Source of the DNA: a virus
Length of the DNA: 30,485 nt
Virus record (IMG/VR): IMGVR_UViG_3300025083_003877
Span: 1-30,485 of that record
Strand: one strand, 5' to 3'
Below the pieces are notes generated by a model. It saw only the letters and a list, made by a program, of their open reading frames with translations. It did not search any database and was not told the origin of the DNA. Within the stretch, counting starts at the first letter, position 1. Every line of letters starts with the position of its first letter. The position numbers and the translations under genes are program-made. Below are positions 13,513-20,850 of the stretch, piece by piece.

Positions 13513-14505
13513 ATGAAAACAGCACTAATAACTGGTATTAACGGTCAGGATGGTTCTTATCTAGCAGAGCTTCTTCTTGATAAGGGTTATGAGGTTTGGG
13601 GAACAATTCGTCGTAATTCTTCACCAGAATATAATACAACAAGAGTAGATCATATTTTTAGTCGAGTTAATATGGTCTATGCTGACTTAACTGATATGTC
13701 ATCAATAGTTAGTGTGTTGCAACAGGCTGAAGGTCCTGATGAGATTTATAACTTAGCCGCGCAATCTCATGTTCGTGTTAGTTTTGATGCTCCGATATAT
13801 ACAGCTGAAGCTACTGGTCTCGGTACATTAAATTTACTTGAAGCAATTAGACTAACTTGCCCTAGTTCAAGAATATATCAAGCGTCTTCAAGCGAAATGT
13901 TTGGTAATAATATTGATAAAGATGGATTTCAGAGAGAAACTACTCCTATGGATCCGGTAAGTCCTTATGGTTGTGCGAAAGTTTTTTCATACAATATTTG
14001 CAATAACTATCGTAACAGTTATGGTATGCATATTAGTAATGGTATTCTATTCAATCACGAATCACCGAGACGCGGTATTAACTTTGTAACTAATAAAGTT
14101 GTTAACGGAGCTGTAGATATTAAGAATCGTCGTGCTAAAGAGATTGTACTAGGAAACTTAGAATCAAGCCGGGATTGGGGACATGCTAAGGACTACGTTA
14201 AAGCAATGTGGTTAATGCTTCAACAAGACGAGCCTGATAATTATGTATGTGCTACTGGTGAAACGCATACAGTACAACAACTTGTTGATTATACATTTAA
14301 TGCTTTAGGTATTTCAACTGATCTAGTTAAAACATCACAAAAGTTTGAACGGCCAGAGGAACTTCACCTACTCAAAGGAGACTCAACTAAGCTAAGAAAC
14401 AAGCTTGGCTGGAAGCCAGAATATAGCTTTGAAAAAATGCTCGATGAAATGATTTGGGTTGCTGCTAATAAAGATAATAAAGCTGTTGAAACTTACAAAC
14501 TTTAA
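13513..14505 (+). CDS. gmd: GDP-mannose 4,6-dehydratase
   Basis: A 330-residue SDR enzyme starting MKTALITGINGQDGSYLAEL; ITGINGQDGSYL is the GMD-specific NADP motif (GxxGxxG). SSSEMFG (about 126-132) with the catalytic Ser/Thr and Glu, YGCAK (about 152-156, YxxxK) and the FNHESPRRG block (about 177-185) are diagnostic of GMD. It converts GDP-D-mannose to GDP-4-keto-6-deoxy-D-mannose, the branch point for both GDP-fucose (Fcl) and GDP-colitose (ColD, ColC). The ATG at 13513 follows the previous stop by one base; the longer in-frame start (13465) would lie inside colD. No GDP-mannose pyrophosphorylase is seen in the window, so GDP-mannose probably comes from the host. Confidence 0.95.
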   Translation: MKTALITGINGQDGSYLAELLLDKGYEVWGTIRRNSSPEYNTTRVDHIFSRVNMVYADLTDMSSIVSVLQQAEGPDEIYNLAAQSHVRVSFDAPIYTAEATGLGTLNLLEAIRLTCPSSRIYQASSSEMFGNNIDKDGFQRETTPMDPVSPYGCAKVFSYNICNNYRNSYGMHISNGILFNHESPRRGINFVTNKVVNGAVDIKNRRAKEIVLGNLESSRDWGHAKDYVKAMWLMLQQDEPDNYVCATGETHTVQQLVDYTFNALGISTDLVKTSQKFERPEELHLLKGDSTKLRNKLGWKPEYSFEKMLDEMIWVAANKDNKAVETYKL

Positions 14506-14506
14506 A

Positions 14507-14929
14507 ATGTTTATATCACATCGCGGTAATTTAAATGGCCCAAATAAAGACGTTGAAAATCATCCCGACTACCTGATTGAAACCTTACAGCAAGGCTATA
14601 ATGTAGAGACAGATGTATGGTATCTTAAAGGTAATTACTATTTAGGACATGACTTACCTCAATATAAAATACAGATAGATTTTTTACTACAGCATAAATT
14701 GTGGTTGCATTGTAAAAATAATGCCGCATTTGTAAACTTATTAGAAGCAAAAACAAACTGCTTTTTCCAAGAAAGTGATTTAGTTGTATTAACAGGTCAT
14801 GGTTATAAATGGTACCATTCTGATAGTATAGATATGAATATTGAATATGATAGTAAAAGTGTTGTTGCAATTCCCAATCAACAATATAATATTAAAGATA
14901 TTAATATTTGTTCAGATTATTTACTATGA
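14507..14929 (+). CDS. Short PI-PLC/GDPD-like phosphodiesterase-fold protein
   Basis: A 140-residue protein. MFISHRGNLNGPNKDVEN (1-18) resembles the HRG....EN active-site start of the glycerophosphodiester phosphodiesterase superfamily. GYNVETDVW (about 31-39) matches the second motif (G.x.E.DV with catalytic Glu and Asp), and YYLGHD (about 44-49) is the third (HD). It is only about half the usual TIM-barrel length, so it may be a minimal or altered enzyme. It lies directly before a KdsC-like phosphatase (ATGA overlap), which suggests a step in making or recycling a phosphorylated glycan precursor; that role is inference. The start at 14507 is preferred to 14459, which would overlap gmd. Confidence 0.65.
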   Translation: MFISHRGNLNGPNKDVENHPDYLIETLQQGYNVETDVWYLKGNYYLGHDLPQYKIQIDFLLQHKLWLHCKNNAAFVNLLEAKTNCFFQESDLVVLTGHGYKWYHSDSIDMNIEYDSKSVVAIPNQQYNIKDINICSDYLL

Positions 14930-15447
14930 TTAAATTACTTATTTTAGATGTAGATGGTGTTCTTACCGATGGTAAGAAATACTACGATAATACAGGATTG
15001 GCAAAGTATAAAACGTTTTGTGATAAAGATTTTTCAGCTATTAAGAAATTTAAATCTGCTGGTGTAGAAGTAATTTTTCTTTCAGGGGATACTAATATTA
15101 ATGAGTCAATTGCAAAAAATAGGTTAATAGATTTTTATGCATCTAGAGGTGTATGTAAAAGCGCTTTCATAAACATATTTAAAAGTACATATGATATATT
15201 ACCTGATGAAATGTGTTATGTAGGTGATGATATTTTTGATTTAAATATTATGAAAGAAGTTGGGTATAGTTTTTGCCCCTCTGATGCTGTTAAAACAATT
15301 CGGGAATATTGCTGCGGTAATATTTTGAATAGAGTTGGAGGAGATAATTGTTTAGATAAGTTATTTGATGTATGTGAAAGTAGAAATATAATACCTCCTT
15401 TTGATGAAGAATTATTTTATAATTTAGATAAAGATGACAAGTTCTAA
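14926..15447 (+). CDS. KdsC-like HAD phosphatase
   Basis: A 173-residue HAD hydrolase. LLILDVDGVLTDGKKYY (4-20) is motif I with nucleophile D8 and acid/base D10, in the exact DVDGVLTDG form of KdsC and CMP-sialate-associated phosphatases. LSGD (about 52-55) is motif II, and YVGDDIFDLNIM (about 100-111) is motif IV. The cap-less C0 type and length match KdsC (about 188 residues). It would dephosphorylate a sugar phosphate before or within nucleotide-sugar synthesis. It overlaps the upstream gene (ATGA) and the kinase gene downstream by 14 bases. Confidence 0.88.
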   Translation: MIKLLILDVDGVLTDGKKYYDNTGLAKYKTFCDKDFSAIKKFKSAGVEVIFLSGDTNINESIAKNRLIDFYASRGVCKSAFINIFKSTYDILPDEMCYVGDDIFDLNIMKEVGYSFCPSDAVKTIREYCCGNILNRVGGDNCLDKLFDVCESRNIIPPFDEELFYNLDKDDKF

Positions 15448-16114
15448 CGTTACATTATATGGCCATTTGACATATGATACTATTTTTGATGGTAATAAAT
15501 CTTACGAAACAATTGGTAGTGTAGGTAACGTCTGGAAAGCTTTTATTAATTTTTCAAATAATATTAATGTTAGAATAGAACCAACGGAAATAGGAGAGGC
15601 TTTAATTTATGTCGATAAGGAAAAAGTTCGTCGAGCTTCGACAGCTACATTATCTGTAAAGACTAGAACCCCCTTCATACAAATATCGGATTGGTCACAT
15701 ATATTATACCTTAACCAGCTCAATGATTTAAGTTTTGTTAAAGAGGTATCCTTAACAAGTAAAAAAATATCTGCGGATATTTGTGCTGGTAACCCCCTTA
15801 AGGACTTGCAAGTTTTAAAGTATGTAGATTTACTTTTTATATCTGATGAAGACTTATGGATGCCTATAGAAGAACTCCGTAAATATGTTAAAGGTGATAT
15901 ACTTGTACATTATACATCTGGTAGCACATATTATGGGCAAGATACATTCTCAACGAAAGTAGAAGATATTTTGAAAGGTGTAAATATTCTTGGAGCAGGT
16001 GATACTTTTGCTGCAGCTACTATTACTAATTTGATTAGTAAAAAACCTGTTAAAGAAGCAGTTGCAATTGCACATTCTATGACATATAATTTAATTAAGA
16101 AGAATAATGAGTAA
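15434..16114 (+). CDS. PfkB/ribokinase-family sugar kinase, short form
   Basis: A 226-residue protein. GAGDTFAAA (187-195) is the PfkB signature 2, with D190 as catalytic base and the anion hole before it. TIGSVGNVWKAF (26-37) is a reduced form of the N-terminal substrate-binding GG..N.A motif. ISDED (136-140) corresponds to the N/SxxE metal site. It is shorter than typical ribokinases (about 300), with the lid region reduced. It would phosphorylate a sugar or sugar phosphate; the neighbours (phosphatase, isomerase, nucleotidyltransferase) make a nucleotide-sugar pathway the best guess, similar in logic to heptose activation (isomerase, kinase, phosphatase, nucleotidyltransferase). Confidence 0.8.
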   Translation: MTSSNVTLYGHLTYDTIFDGNKSYETIGSVGNVWKAFINFSNNINVRIEPTEIGEALIYVDKEKVRRASTATLSVKTRTPFIQISDWSHILYLNQLNDLSFVKEVSLTSKKISADICAGNPLKDLQVLKYVDLLFISDEDLWMPIEELRKYVKGDILVHYTSGSTYYGQDTFSTKVEDILKGVNILGAGDTFAAATITNLISKKPVKEAVAIAHSMTYNLIKKNNE

Positions 16115-17279
16115 AGTTAATATTTTAATACCTATTGCTGGTAAAGGACAGAGGTTTGTAGACGCTGATTATGCAATGCCAAAACAACTTATAATGGTAG
16201 GTGATACGCAAATGATTGATTTAAGTCTTGAGTCAATTGATAATAAGGATGAGTGTAATCTTATTTTCTGTATACGACGTGACCATGTAAGTGATTACTC
16301 GCTCGATACTATTTTAAAACAACGGTATGGTGATGATATTAAAATTATTATTTTAGATAAAATTACCCGGGGTTCTGTAGAAACATGTTTAATGGCTGAA
16401 GATCATATTAATAATGATGATCCACTGTTAATTTATACTTTAGATGTTTTCTTTGAACCGTTCTTTGACCCGATAAAAATTGATACCTCGGTTGATGGTA
16501 CTATTCTTACATTTAAAAGTAATAATAATGGATATAGTTATGCAAAATTAGATGACAATAATTTGGTTACACGAACTGCTGAAAAGGAAGTTATAAGTGA
16601 GAATGCTGCTGTGGGAGTGTATACGTTCTCCAAAGGTTCAGATTTTGTAAAATATGCTAAGGTAATGATCGATCAAGATATTACCACCAAAGGAGAATTT
16701 TATATCTGCCCCTTATACAATCTAATGATTGAAAACGGCAAGCGTATTACTATTGAAGAGGTTAATAAAATGCATTTGATGGGTACACCTAGTGAGCTTG
16801 AGTTTTTCTTAACTCATACACTAGTTAAATTTGGTGATAAACCTATTGCTATTTGCGCAGATCATTCCGGATTTAATCTTAAAAATCAAGCATGTGAGGT
16901 TTTAGATGCGCTTGGTATACGTTATGTTGATTATGGTACATTTGTAAATAAAGATTGTGATTATAATGATTATGTTTCACAAGCAGTTGAAGCAGTTAGT
17001 CGTGGTTATAGTGATCATGTTATTGCGTTTTGCCGAACAGGTCAGGGGGTTAATATAGCTGGTAATAAATATAAAGGTATTAGAGCAGCATTGATATCTG
17101 ATGAATATACTGCTGAGCATGCAGTAAGACATAATTGCGCTAATTATTTTTCTATACCAGCGAGAACTGTAGATAAAAAAATGTTCGAACTCATAATTAA
17201 CATTTTACAAGTAACCACGTTTGATGGTGGTAGACATATTCCAAGAATAACTAAAGCTGAATCAAATGAAAAAGTATAA
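16107..17279 (+). CDS. Fusion: sugar nucleotidyltransferase (N) + RpiB/LacAB-type sugar-phosphate isomerase (C)
   Basis: A 390-residue two-domain protein. Residues 1 to about 235 form a nucleotidyltransferase: IPIAGKGQRF (9-18) is the NTP-binding loop (GxGxR variant), MPKQL (24-28) follows, and TLDVFF (111-116) has the metal Asp. Residues about 245-375 form an RpiB domain: AICADHSGFNLK (248-259), DYGT (275-278), FCRTGQGVNIAGNKYKGIRA (308-327) with the catalytic Cys309, and the RHNCANYFSIPARTVD C-terminus. RpiB isomerises aldose and ketose 5- or 6-phosphates. Both halves keep their key residues, so both are probably active. The fusion would couple the first and last steps of one nucleotide-sugar pathway. 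It overlaps the kinase gene by 8 bases and the cupin gene by 14. Confidence 0.9.
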   Translation: MSKVNILIPIAGKGQRFVDADYAMPKQLIMVGDTQMIDLSLESIDNKDECNLIFCIRRDHVSDYSLDTILKQRYGDDIKIIILDKITRGSVETCLMAEDHINNDDPLLIYTLDVFFEPFFDPIKIDTSVDGTILTFKSNNNGYSYAKLDDNNLVTRTAEKEVISENAAVGVYTFSKGSDFVKYAKVMIDQDITTKGEFYICPLYNLMIENGKRITIEEVNKMHLMGTPSELEFFLTHTLVKFGDKPIAICADHSGFNLKNQACEVLDALGIRYVDYGTFVNKDCDYNDYVSQAVEAVSRGYSDHVIAFCRTGQGVNIAGNKYKGIRAALISDEYTAEHAVRHNCANYFSIPARTVDKKMFELIINILQVTTFDGGRHIPRITKAESNEKV

Positions 17280-17589
17280 TATAAAGGATATGGTAAATGG
17301 TTGGGTAGTTGGCAACTTTGATCCTTCAGTGTTAAAGACTGAAAAATTTGAAGTAGGTTATCATAAGTATAAGAAAGGGGCCCCGACGCAAAATCACTAC
17401 CATAAAAAAAGCACAGAAATTAATATTGTCGTTTCTGGAGATGTTGAAATAAATGGTGAAAGATTTCGTGAAGGTGAAATATTTGTACTTGAGCCATATA
17501 CTGTATCAGAGTCATCTTTTCATAAGAATACAGATTTAATTGTGATTAGAGATGCATCTTATACAGATGACAAATATATCGTAAATTAG
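17266..17589 (+). CDS. Small cupin-fold protein
   Basis: A 107-residue single-domain cupin. HYHKKSTEINIVVSGDVEI (about 43-61) is cupin motif 1, with two His and a Glu as metal ligands; GEIFVLEPYTV (about 68-78) and the later His (about 85) form motif 2. Small cupins in sugar clusters act as isomerases or epimerases, or as sugar-binding proteins; the role here is not readable. It overlaps the fusion gene by 14 bases, so it belongs to the same cassette. Its stop codon overlaps a late-type motif for the next gene. Confidence 0.8.
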   Translation: MKKYNIKDMVNGWVVGNFDPSVLKTEKFEVGYHKYKKGAPTQNHYHKKSTEINIVVSGDVEINGERFREGEIFVLEPYTVSESSFHKNTDLIVIRDASYTDDKYIVN

Positions 17590-17595
17590 TAAATA
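17588..17595 (+). promoter_or_regulatory. Putative late promoter AGTAAATA
   Basis: AGTAAATA ends 6 bases before the ATG at 17602 and overlaps the previous stop. The spacing fits other late motifs within one base. Confidence 0.4.
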
Positions 17596-17601
17596 TAGTA
17601 A

Positions 17602-18264
17602 ATGAATAAAGCTATCGTCATATTTGGTCAGCAGAGATTTGTAGATAAGGGTATATACTCTTTTAGAAAAAATATTGTGGATTTTGAGGAGTATGACATT
17701 TTTATCCATACTTGGAAAGACGAAAGTAAAGATGAAAGTGTTATATATGACTTATGGAACCCAACAGATATTATAATTGAAGAACCTAAACCTTTCGACG
17801 GGCCTGATTACGAGGTAACTCACAAATCTCTTTTTTATAGTACTAAACGAGGATTTGAACTTTTAAATAAATCAGATAAAAAATATGACGCAGTTATAAG
17901 AACAAGATTTGATATGTGTGTTGAAACACCTATCGATATTACAGCTTATGATTTGACACAATCTGCAATATTTTCACCTGATGTTTGTGGTAACCCTGCC
18001 GTATTATCTGATTTCTTAATGTTTGGTAGTGGTAATTGCATGAACATTTATCAAGAGATGTTTGATGATTATGAAAAATATAAAAGAGAAGGTGTACATG
18101 TTGGTGCTGGAGAAGAAATAATTAACCGAGCTATTTACGATATGGCATATACAAAAGTAAAAACTAACCATGAAGTATATGGTATAAGACCGGTCGGTCA
18201 TTATTGTTCTACATACTGGACAAACGTTGATAATCCTATAGTAACTAAGTATTTGCCTTCTTGA
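17602..18264 (+). CDS. Putative glycosyltransferase (WavE-like)
   Basis: A 220-residue protein. It starts MNKAIVIFGQQRFVDKGIYS, followed by YDIFIHTWKD (about 31-40) and DAVIRTRFDMCVE (about 95-107). The FGQxR, DIFIHTW and IRTRxD pattern is that of a group of uncharacterised glycosyltransferases around the WavE/LPS family, in which RxRxD takes the place of DxD. HVGAGEEIINRAIY near 167-180 is a plausible catalytic or acceptor region. Its position among glycan genes supports this. The specific donor is unknown. Confidence 0.65.
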   Translation: MNKAIVIFGQQRFVDKGIYSFRKNIVDFEEYDIFIHTWKDESKDESVIYDLWNPTDIIIEEPKPFDGPDYEVTHKSLFYSTKRGFELLNKSDKKYDAVIRTRFDMCVETPIDITAYDLTQSAIFSPDVCGNPAVLSDFLMFGSGNCMNIYQEMFDDYEKYKREGVHVGAGEEIINRAIYDMAYTKVKTNHEVYGIRPVGHYCSTYWTNVDNPIVTKYLPS

Positions 18265-18280
18265 TATAGTACTATATACT
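18253..18280 (+). promoter_or_regulatory. Possible sigma70-like early promoter
   Basis: TTGCCT (18253-18258), 16-bp spacer, TATACT (18275-18280), 9 bases before the ATG at 18290. Confidence 0.45.
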
Positions 18281-18289
18281 AACAGAGTA

Positions 18290-18871
18290 ATGATTATAGA
18301 ACAAGACATATATGATGGATCTTTAATTCATAACCGATTTGCGTATGAATATTTTCGTAAAGATGTTTCACCCGTCGGTAATATTGTAGCGTTTCGCGCT
18401 CCGATGGAAGTTAAAGACAATCTTATTGATTTGGAGGATACTTTAACTGATGATTTTATCTCGTCAAAAGATGCAATTAATTTTTGCTGGGAGATTCCTA
18501 ATATGTGTCCGTTGGGTGCGGTATCTTTTCAACGTTTATTTAACACTGCAGTAGCGCAAATTATTTCTGAATACATTAAGCTTCCTATTACAATGAAAGG
18601 TGATGATCTTATGGTAATAGATAAGTTTACAGGTTCTGATGGTGAAGAGCGTGATCAAGGTAAGGTAAGTGTATCGATTACATATAGTAAGGACAACGTT
18701 ACTCTTGGTCATACAGCACTTAATATTGATGCAGGTAAAGATGCCCCTGGTTTTGCATACTCTTCAAAGCTATCAGATGAAGACGCGGAAAGTTTTATGA
18801 TCAAAGTTTGCAATTACTTTAATTACGAAATTAGAGATCAATTTGTAGCTACTACAAAAGTAATTGTATAA
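18290..18871 (+). CDS. DUF366-like conserved protein
   Basis: A 193-residue soluble protein. IYDGSLIHNRFAYEYF (7-22), the AFRAPMEVKDNLIDLEDT region (about 34-51) and FCWEIPN (about 65-71) resemble the DUF366 family (pfam04017), which I recall as having a lipoate/biotin-ligase-like fold. That recall and the fold link are uncertain. SFQRLF (about 79-84) and HTALNIDAG (about 141-149) could contribute to a ligand site. No function is assigned. It has its own early-type promoter, and its stop forms TAATG with the next start. Confidence 0.65.
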   Translation: MIIEQDIYDGSLIHNRFAYEYFRKDVSPVGNIVAFRAPMEVKDNLIDLEDTLTDDFISSKDAINFCWEIPNMCPLGAVSFQRLFNTAVAQIISEYIKLPITMKGDDLMVIDKFTGSDGEERDQGKVSVSITYSKDNVTLGHTALNIDAGKDAPGFAYSSKLSDEDAESFMIKVCNYFNYEIRDQFVATTKVIV

Positions 18872-19707
18872 TGATTACAGGAACAGAGTATTATGGAGTT
18901 GATAAAGGCTTCTGTGAATGGAACTATATTCAAGGAGTTATTAAAGAGCTCAACTTTGATAGTGATACGCAGCTCCATGTGGTTAGTATGACCCAGGAAT
19001 GGGATTATCGCGATAAAGTAGTACTCAATACAAATAAGAGAAACGTTATCATTGGTCTAGCAGACGAGTTTATGACTGATAATGTTCCTCAAGAATGGAA
19101 AGATAACGCTACTACATTTAAGGCATATTTATTGCCGAGTCAAGAATGTAATAACGTCCATTCGTTTCCCCTCGGTTATAATAAGAAGCATAAAAAACTT
19201 ATTAACCGACCTATAAAATATAGACCAATTGATGTATTTTTTGCAGGTCACATGGCGTCAGTAAATAGACAACAATATATGAATCCTGTAATTAATTTCT
19301 TTCAGAATATGTCGTCTGATGACAGACCTAAACTAGATTTTAATATATCGAAAGGTTTTAATATGGGGCTAGATGCTGACACTTATTCAGAAAAACTTCA
19401 TGAAACAAAAGTTGTAGTATGCCCAGCTGGTAATGTAAGTATGGAAACATTTAGACATTATGAAGCTATGAGAAGTGGTGCTGTGGTAGTATCACCAAAA
19501 CTGCCAAATACAAAAATTTATAAAAAGGCCGCAATCTGTCAAGTAGATGACTGGTCTGGAAATGTTGGTAATACTATTATGGATTTGCTATCTGATCCAG
19601 ATATGTTACAATTGGTGCAGGATCGGCAGCAACAAACTTATAATAATAGGTTTACTGCAAAATCAGTCGCTAAATATATTAATGAACTTCTTCCAGTTAC
19701 AAAATAA
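18871..19707 (+). CDS. Exostosin-like (GT47-type) glycosyltransferase
   Basis: A 278-residue GT-B-like protein. IDVFFAGHMASVNRQQYM (about 119-136) is the start of the C-terminal donor domain. YSEKLHETKVVVCPAGNVSM (about 172-191) followed by ETFRHYEAMRSGAVVVSP (about 192-209) is the exostosin-type donor-binding motif (Y...L..SKF.LCP.G....S.R..EA...G.VPV). It would transfer a sugar in the cytoplasm to complete the glycan. It begins by TAATG overlap and overlaps gp62 by 26 bases. Confidence 0.85.
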   Translation: MITGTEYYGVDKGFCEWNYIQGVIKELNFDSDTQLHVVSMTQEWDYRDKVVLNTNKRNVIIGLADEFMTDNVPQEWKDNATTFKAYLLPSQECNNVHSFPLGYNKKHKKLINRPIKYRPIDVFFAGHMASVNRQQYMNPVINFFQNMSSDDRPKLDFNISKGFNMGLDADTYSEKLHETKVVVCPAGNVSMETFRHYEAMRSGAVVVSPKLPNTKIYKKAAICQVDDWSGNVGNTIMDLLSDPDMLQLVQDRQQQTYNNRFTAKSVAKYINELLPVTK

Positions 19708-20059
19708 ACTGTTCTACTCTAATAAGAGTAAGCAGCCTGAGCCCTTAGACTCGGAAGGCGAACAAGCATTTGTACCCTTTTTGTTTAATCGATGGCTTAC
19801 GATGTATAGTAAAGATACAGTTGGGTTTGTTAATGAGACCCTTAATAAATATTGCGGTATTTTTGATACAGATAAGCAAAAAACATATCAAATGTATTAT
19901 AACTTAATACCACGTTTAAAATTTAAACGAATTAGTTATATCAAAAAGGTAAAAAAAGATAAAGAGAAGCAAGATGAGACTGATCAACTTAAGATGATCG
20001 CAAAAAATAAAAATATGTCTGTTAGGGAGCTAGAGATATATAAGAACATGCTTGATTAA
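19682..20059 (+). CDS. gp62: DNA polymerase clamp loader subunit A, gp62-like
   Basis: A 125-residue protein. VPFLFNRWLTMYSKDTVGFV (about 31-50), LNKYCGIFDTDKQKTYQMYY, IPRLKFKRISYIKK and the final MSVRELEIYKNML align with the T4 gp62 order (K(F)MVENALS, MN...L....QF.YL, VPRGKRYGKWAK, then a helix). gp62 joins gp44 in the complex that loads the sliding clamp gp45 during replication. The protein is shorter than T4 gp62 (187). The open frame extends 45 codons upstream, but that part lies inside the glycosyltransferase gene and reads as a hydrophobic non-coding shadow, so the ATG at 19682 is preferred. The gp44 and gp45 genes are not in the window. Confidence 0.8.
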   Translation: MNFFQLQNKLFYSNKSKQPEPLDSEGEQAFVPFLFNRWLTMYSKDTVGFVNETLNKYCGIFDTDKQKTYQMYYNLIPRLKFKRISYIKKVKKDKEKQDETDQLKMIAKNKNMSVRELEIYKNMLD

Positions 20060-20071
20060 TTTTTAAGTTAA

Positions 20072-20079
20072 AGTAAATA
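20072..20079 (+). promoter_or_regulatory. Putative late promoter AGTAAATA
   Basis: AGTAAATA ends 5 bases before the ATG at 20085, the recurrent spacing. Confidence 0.5.
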
Positions 20080-20084
20080 TAGAC

Positions 20085-20501
20085 ATGGCACAAAGAAGTA
20101 TTGACACTCTTGCAACCCAGAAACATCTTATTGATCTGTCACCTAATAGCGAAGGTGATGTAGGACTATCGGATGAGTATGAACTTACAATGATTTTTGA
20201 CGATATCTTACTAGTTGAATATGTAGATGATAATGAAACAGGTGAAATTCAGCGTAATGGTATTTTCGTTCCGACCAACGCATTAACGAAGGCTTGGCGT
20301 AGGGCTAAGGTTATTCTAGCAGGGCCGAATGCAGAATATACCAAGCCAGGTGATATTGTAATCTTCCCTAATAATCTTGGTGTTACTGTTGCTAATATTG
20401 ATGTAAATGGCTCTACAATTAAAAGAGGTATTTTTCTAAATGAAGATAGACTATTTGGCATTTGCAAAATAAAGGATGATAATTCAAAGAGTAGCTCTTG
20501 A
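20085..20501 (+). CDS. GroES-like co-chaperonin (gp31 analogue)
   Basis: A 138-residue protein. FDDILLVEYVD (about 36-46) opens a GroES-type beta barrel. NETGEIQRNGIFVPTNA (about 48-64) corresponds to the mobile loop, which in GroES ends in an Ile-Val-Leu hydrophobic tripeptide that binds GroEL; here IFV. AKVILAGPNAEYTKPGDIVI (about 73-92) matches GEVLAVG....VKVGDIVIF. The N-terminal 30 residues and the Ser/Lys tail are extra. T4 gp31 replaces GroES to let GroEL fold the large capsid protein gp23, and the same role is likely here. It lies beside gp62 rather than near the capsid genes, and has its own late-type motif. Confidence 0.75.
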   Translation: MAQRSIDTLATQKHLIDLSPNSEGDVGLSDEYELTMIFDDILLVEYVDDNETGEIQRNGIFVPTNALTKAWRRAKVILAGPNAEYTKPGDIVIFPNNLGVTVANIDVNGSTIKRGIFLNEDRLFGICKIKDDNSKSSS

Positions 20502-20850
20502 TTCACTACTACTTAAAAATGTATGTGAAGTAAGATTTGTACGGCGACGACCTCGTGCGGGTGATAGCCCTGCAAGGCGTATGCTATGCACTAAGTCCTA
20601 TGAACTTTTAAACTCTGTTAACGGGCGTGTTACTTTAAACTACGCACCTCCAAGAGGTCCGAAAAAAATTAACGAAGCAGCAGAAAATGTTTTAGTTGTA
20701 TGGGATATTTTAATGCAAGATTATAGAACTATTAATATGAACTCTTGTGATTTAATTCAACAAATTCCGGATAAAGATTTTTGGGAATATTTTAATGAAA
20801 ACATTTATCCTATGTCACCTGAACAAAAATTTAACTTTATGAATTCATGA
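20476..20850 (+). CDS. Small conserved phage protein, WYL_2/DUF2693-like
   Basis: A 124-residue protein. VCEVRFVRRRPRAGD (16-30), then RRMLCTKSYELLNS (about 34-47), and later VVWDILMQDYRTINMNSC (about 73-90) look like an SH3/Sm-like small beta barrel of the WYL_2 (former DUF2693) kind found in T4-like phages; this is from memory and moderate. It has many Arg and Lys near the N-terminus, so nucleic-acid binding is possible. It overlaps the co-chaperonin gene by 26 bases, and its stop overlaps the next start (ATGA). Confidence 0.65.
   Translation: MIIQRVALDSLLLKNVCEVRFVRRRPRAGDSPARRMLCTKSYELLNSVNGRVTLNYAPPRGPKKINEAAENVLVVWDILMQDYRTINMNSCDLIQQIPDKDFWEYFNENIYPMSPEQKFNFMNS

Noticed and set aside
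19547-19681. Hydrophobic 45-residue N-terminal extension of gp62, a possible membrane segment
   Set aside because: It lies wholly inside the exostosin-like glycosyltransferase gene, and gp62 similarity starts after 19682.
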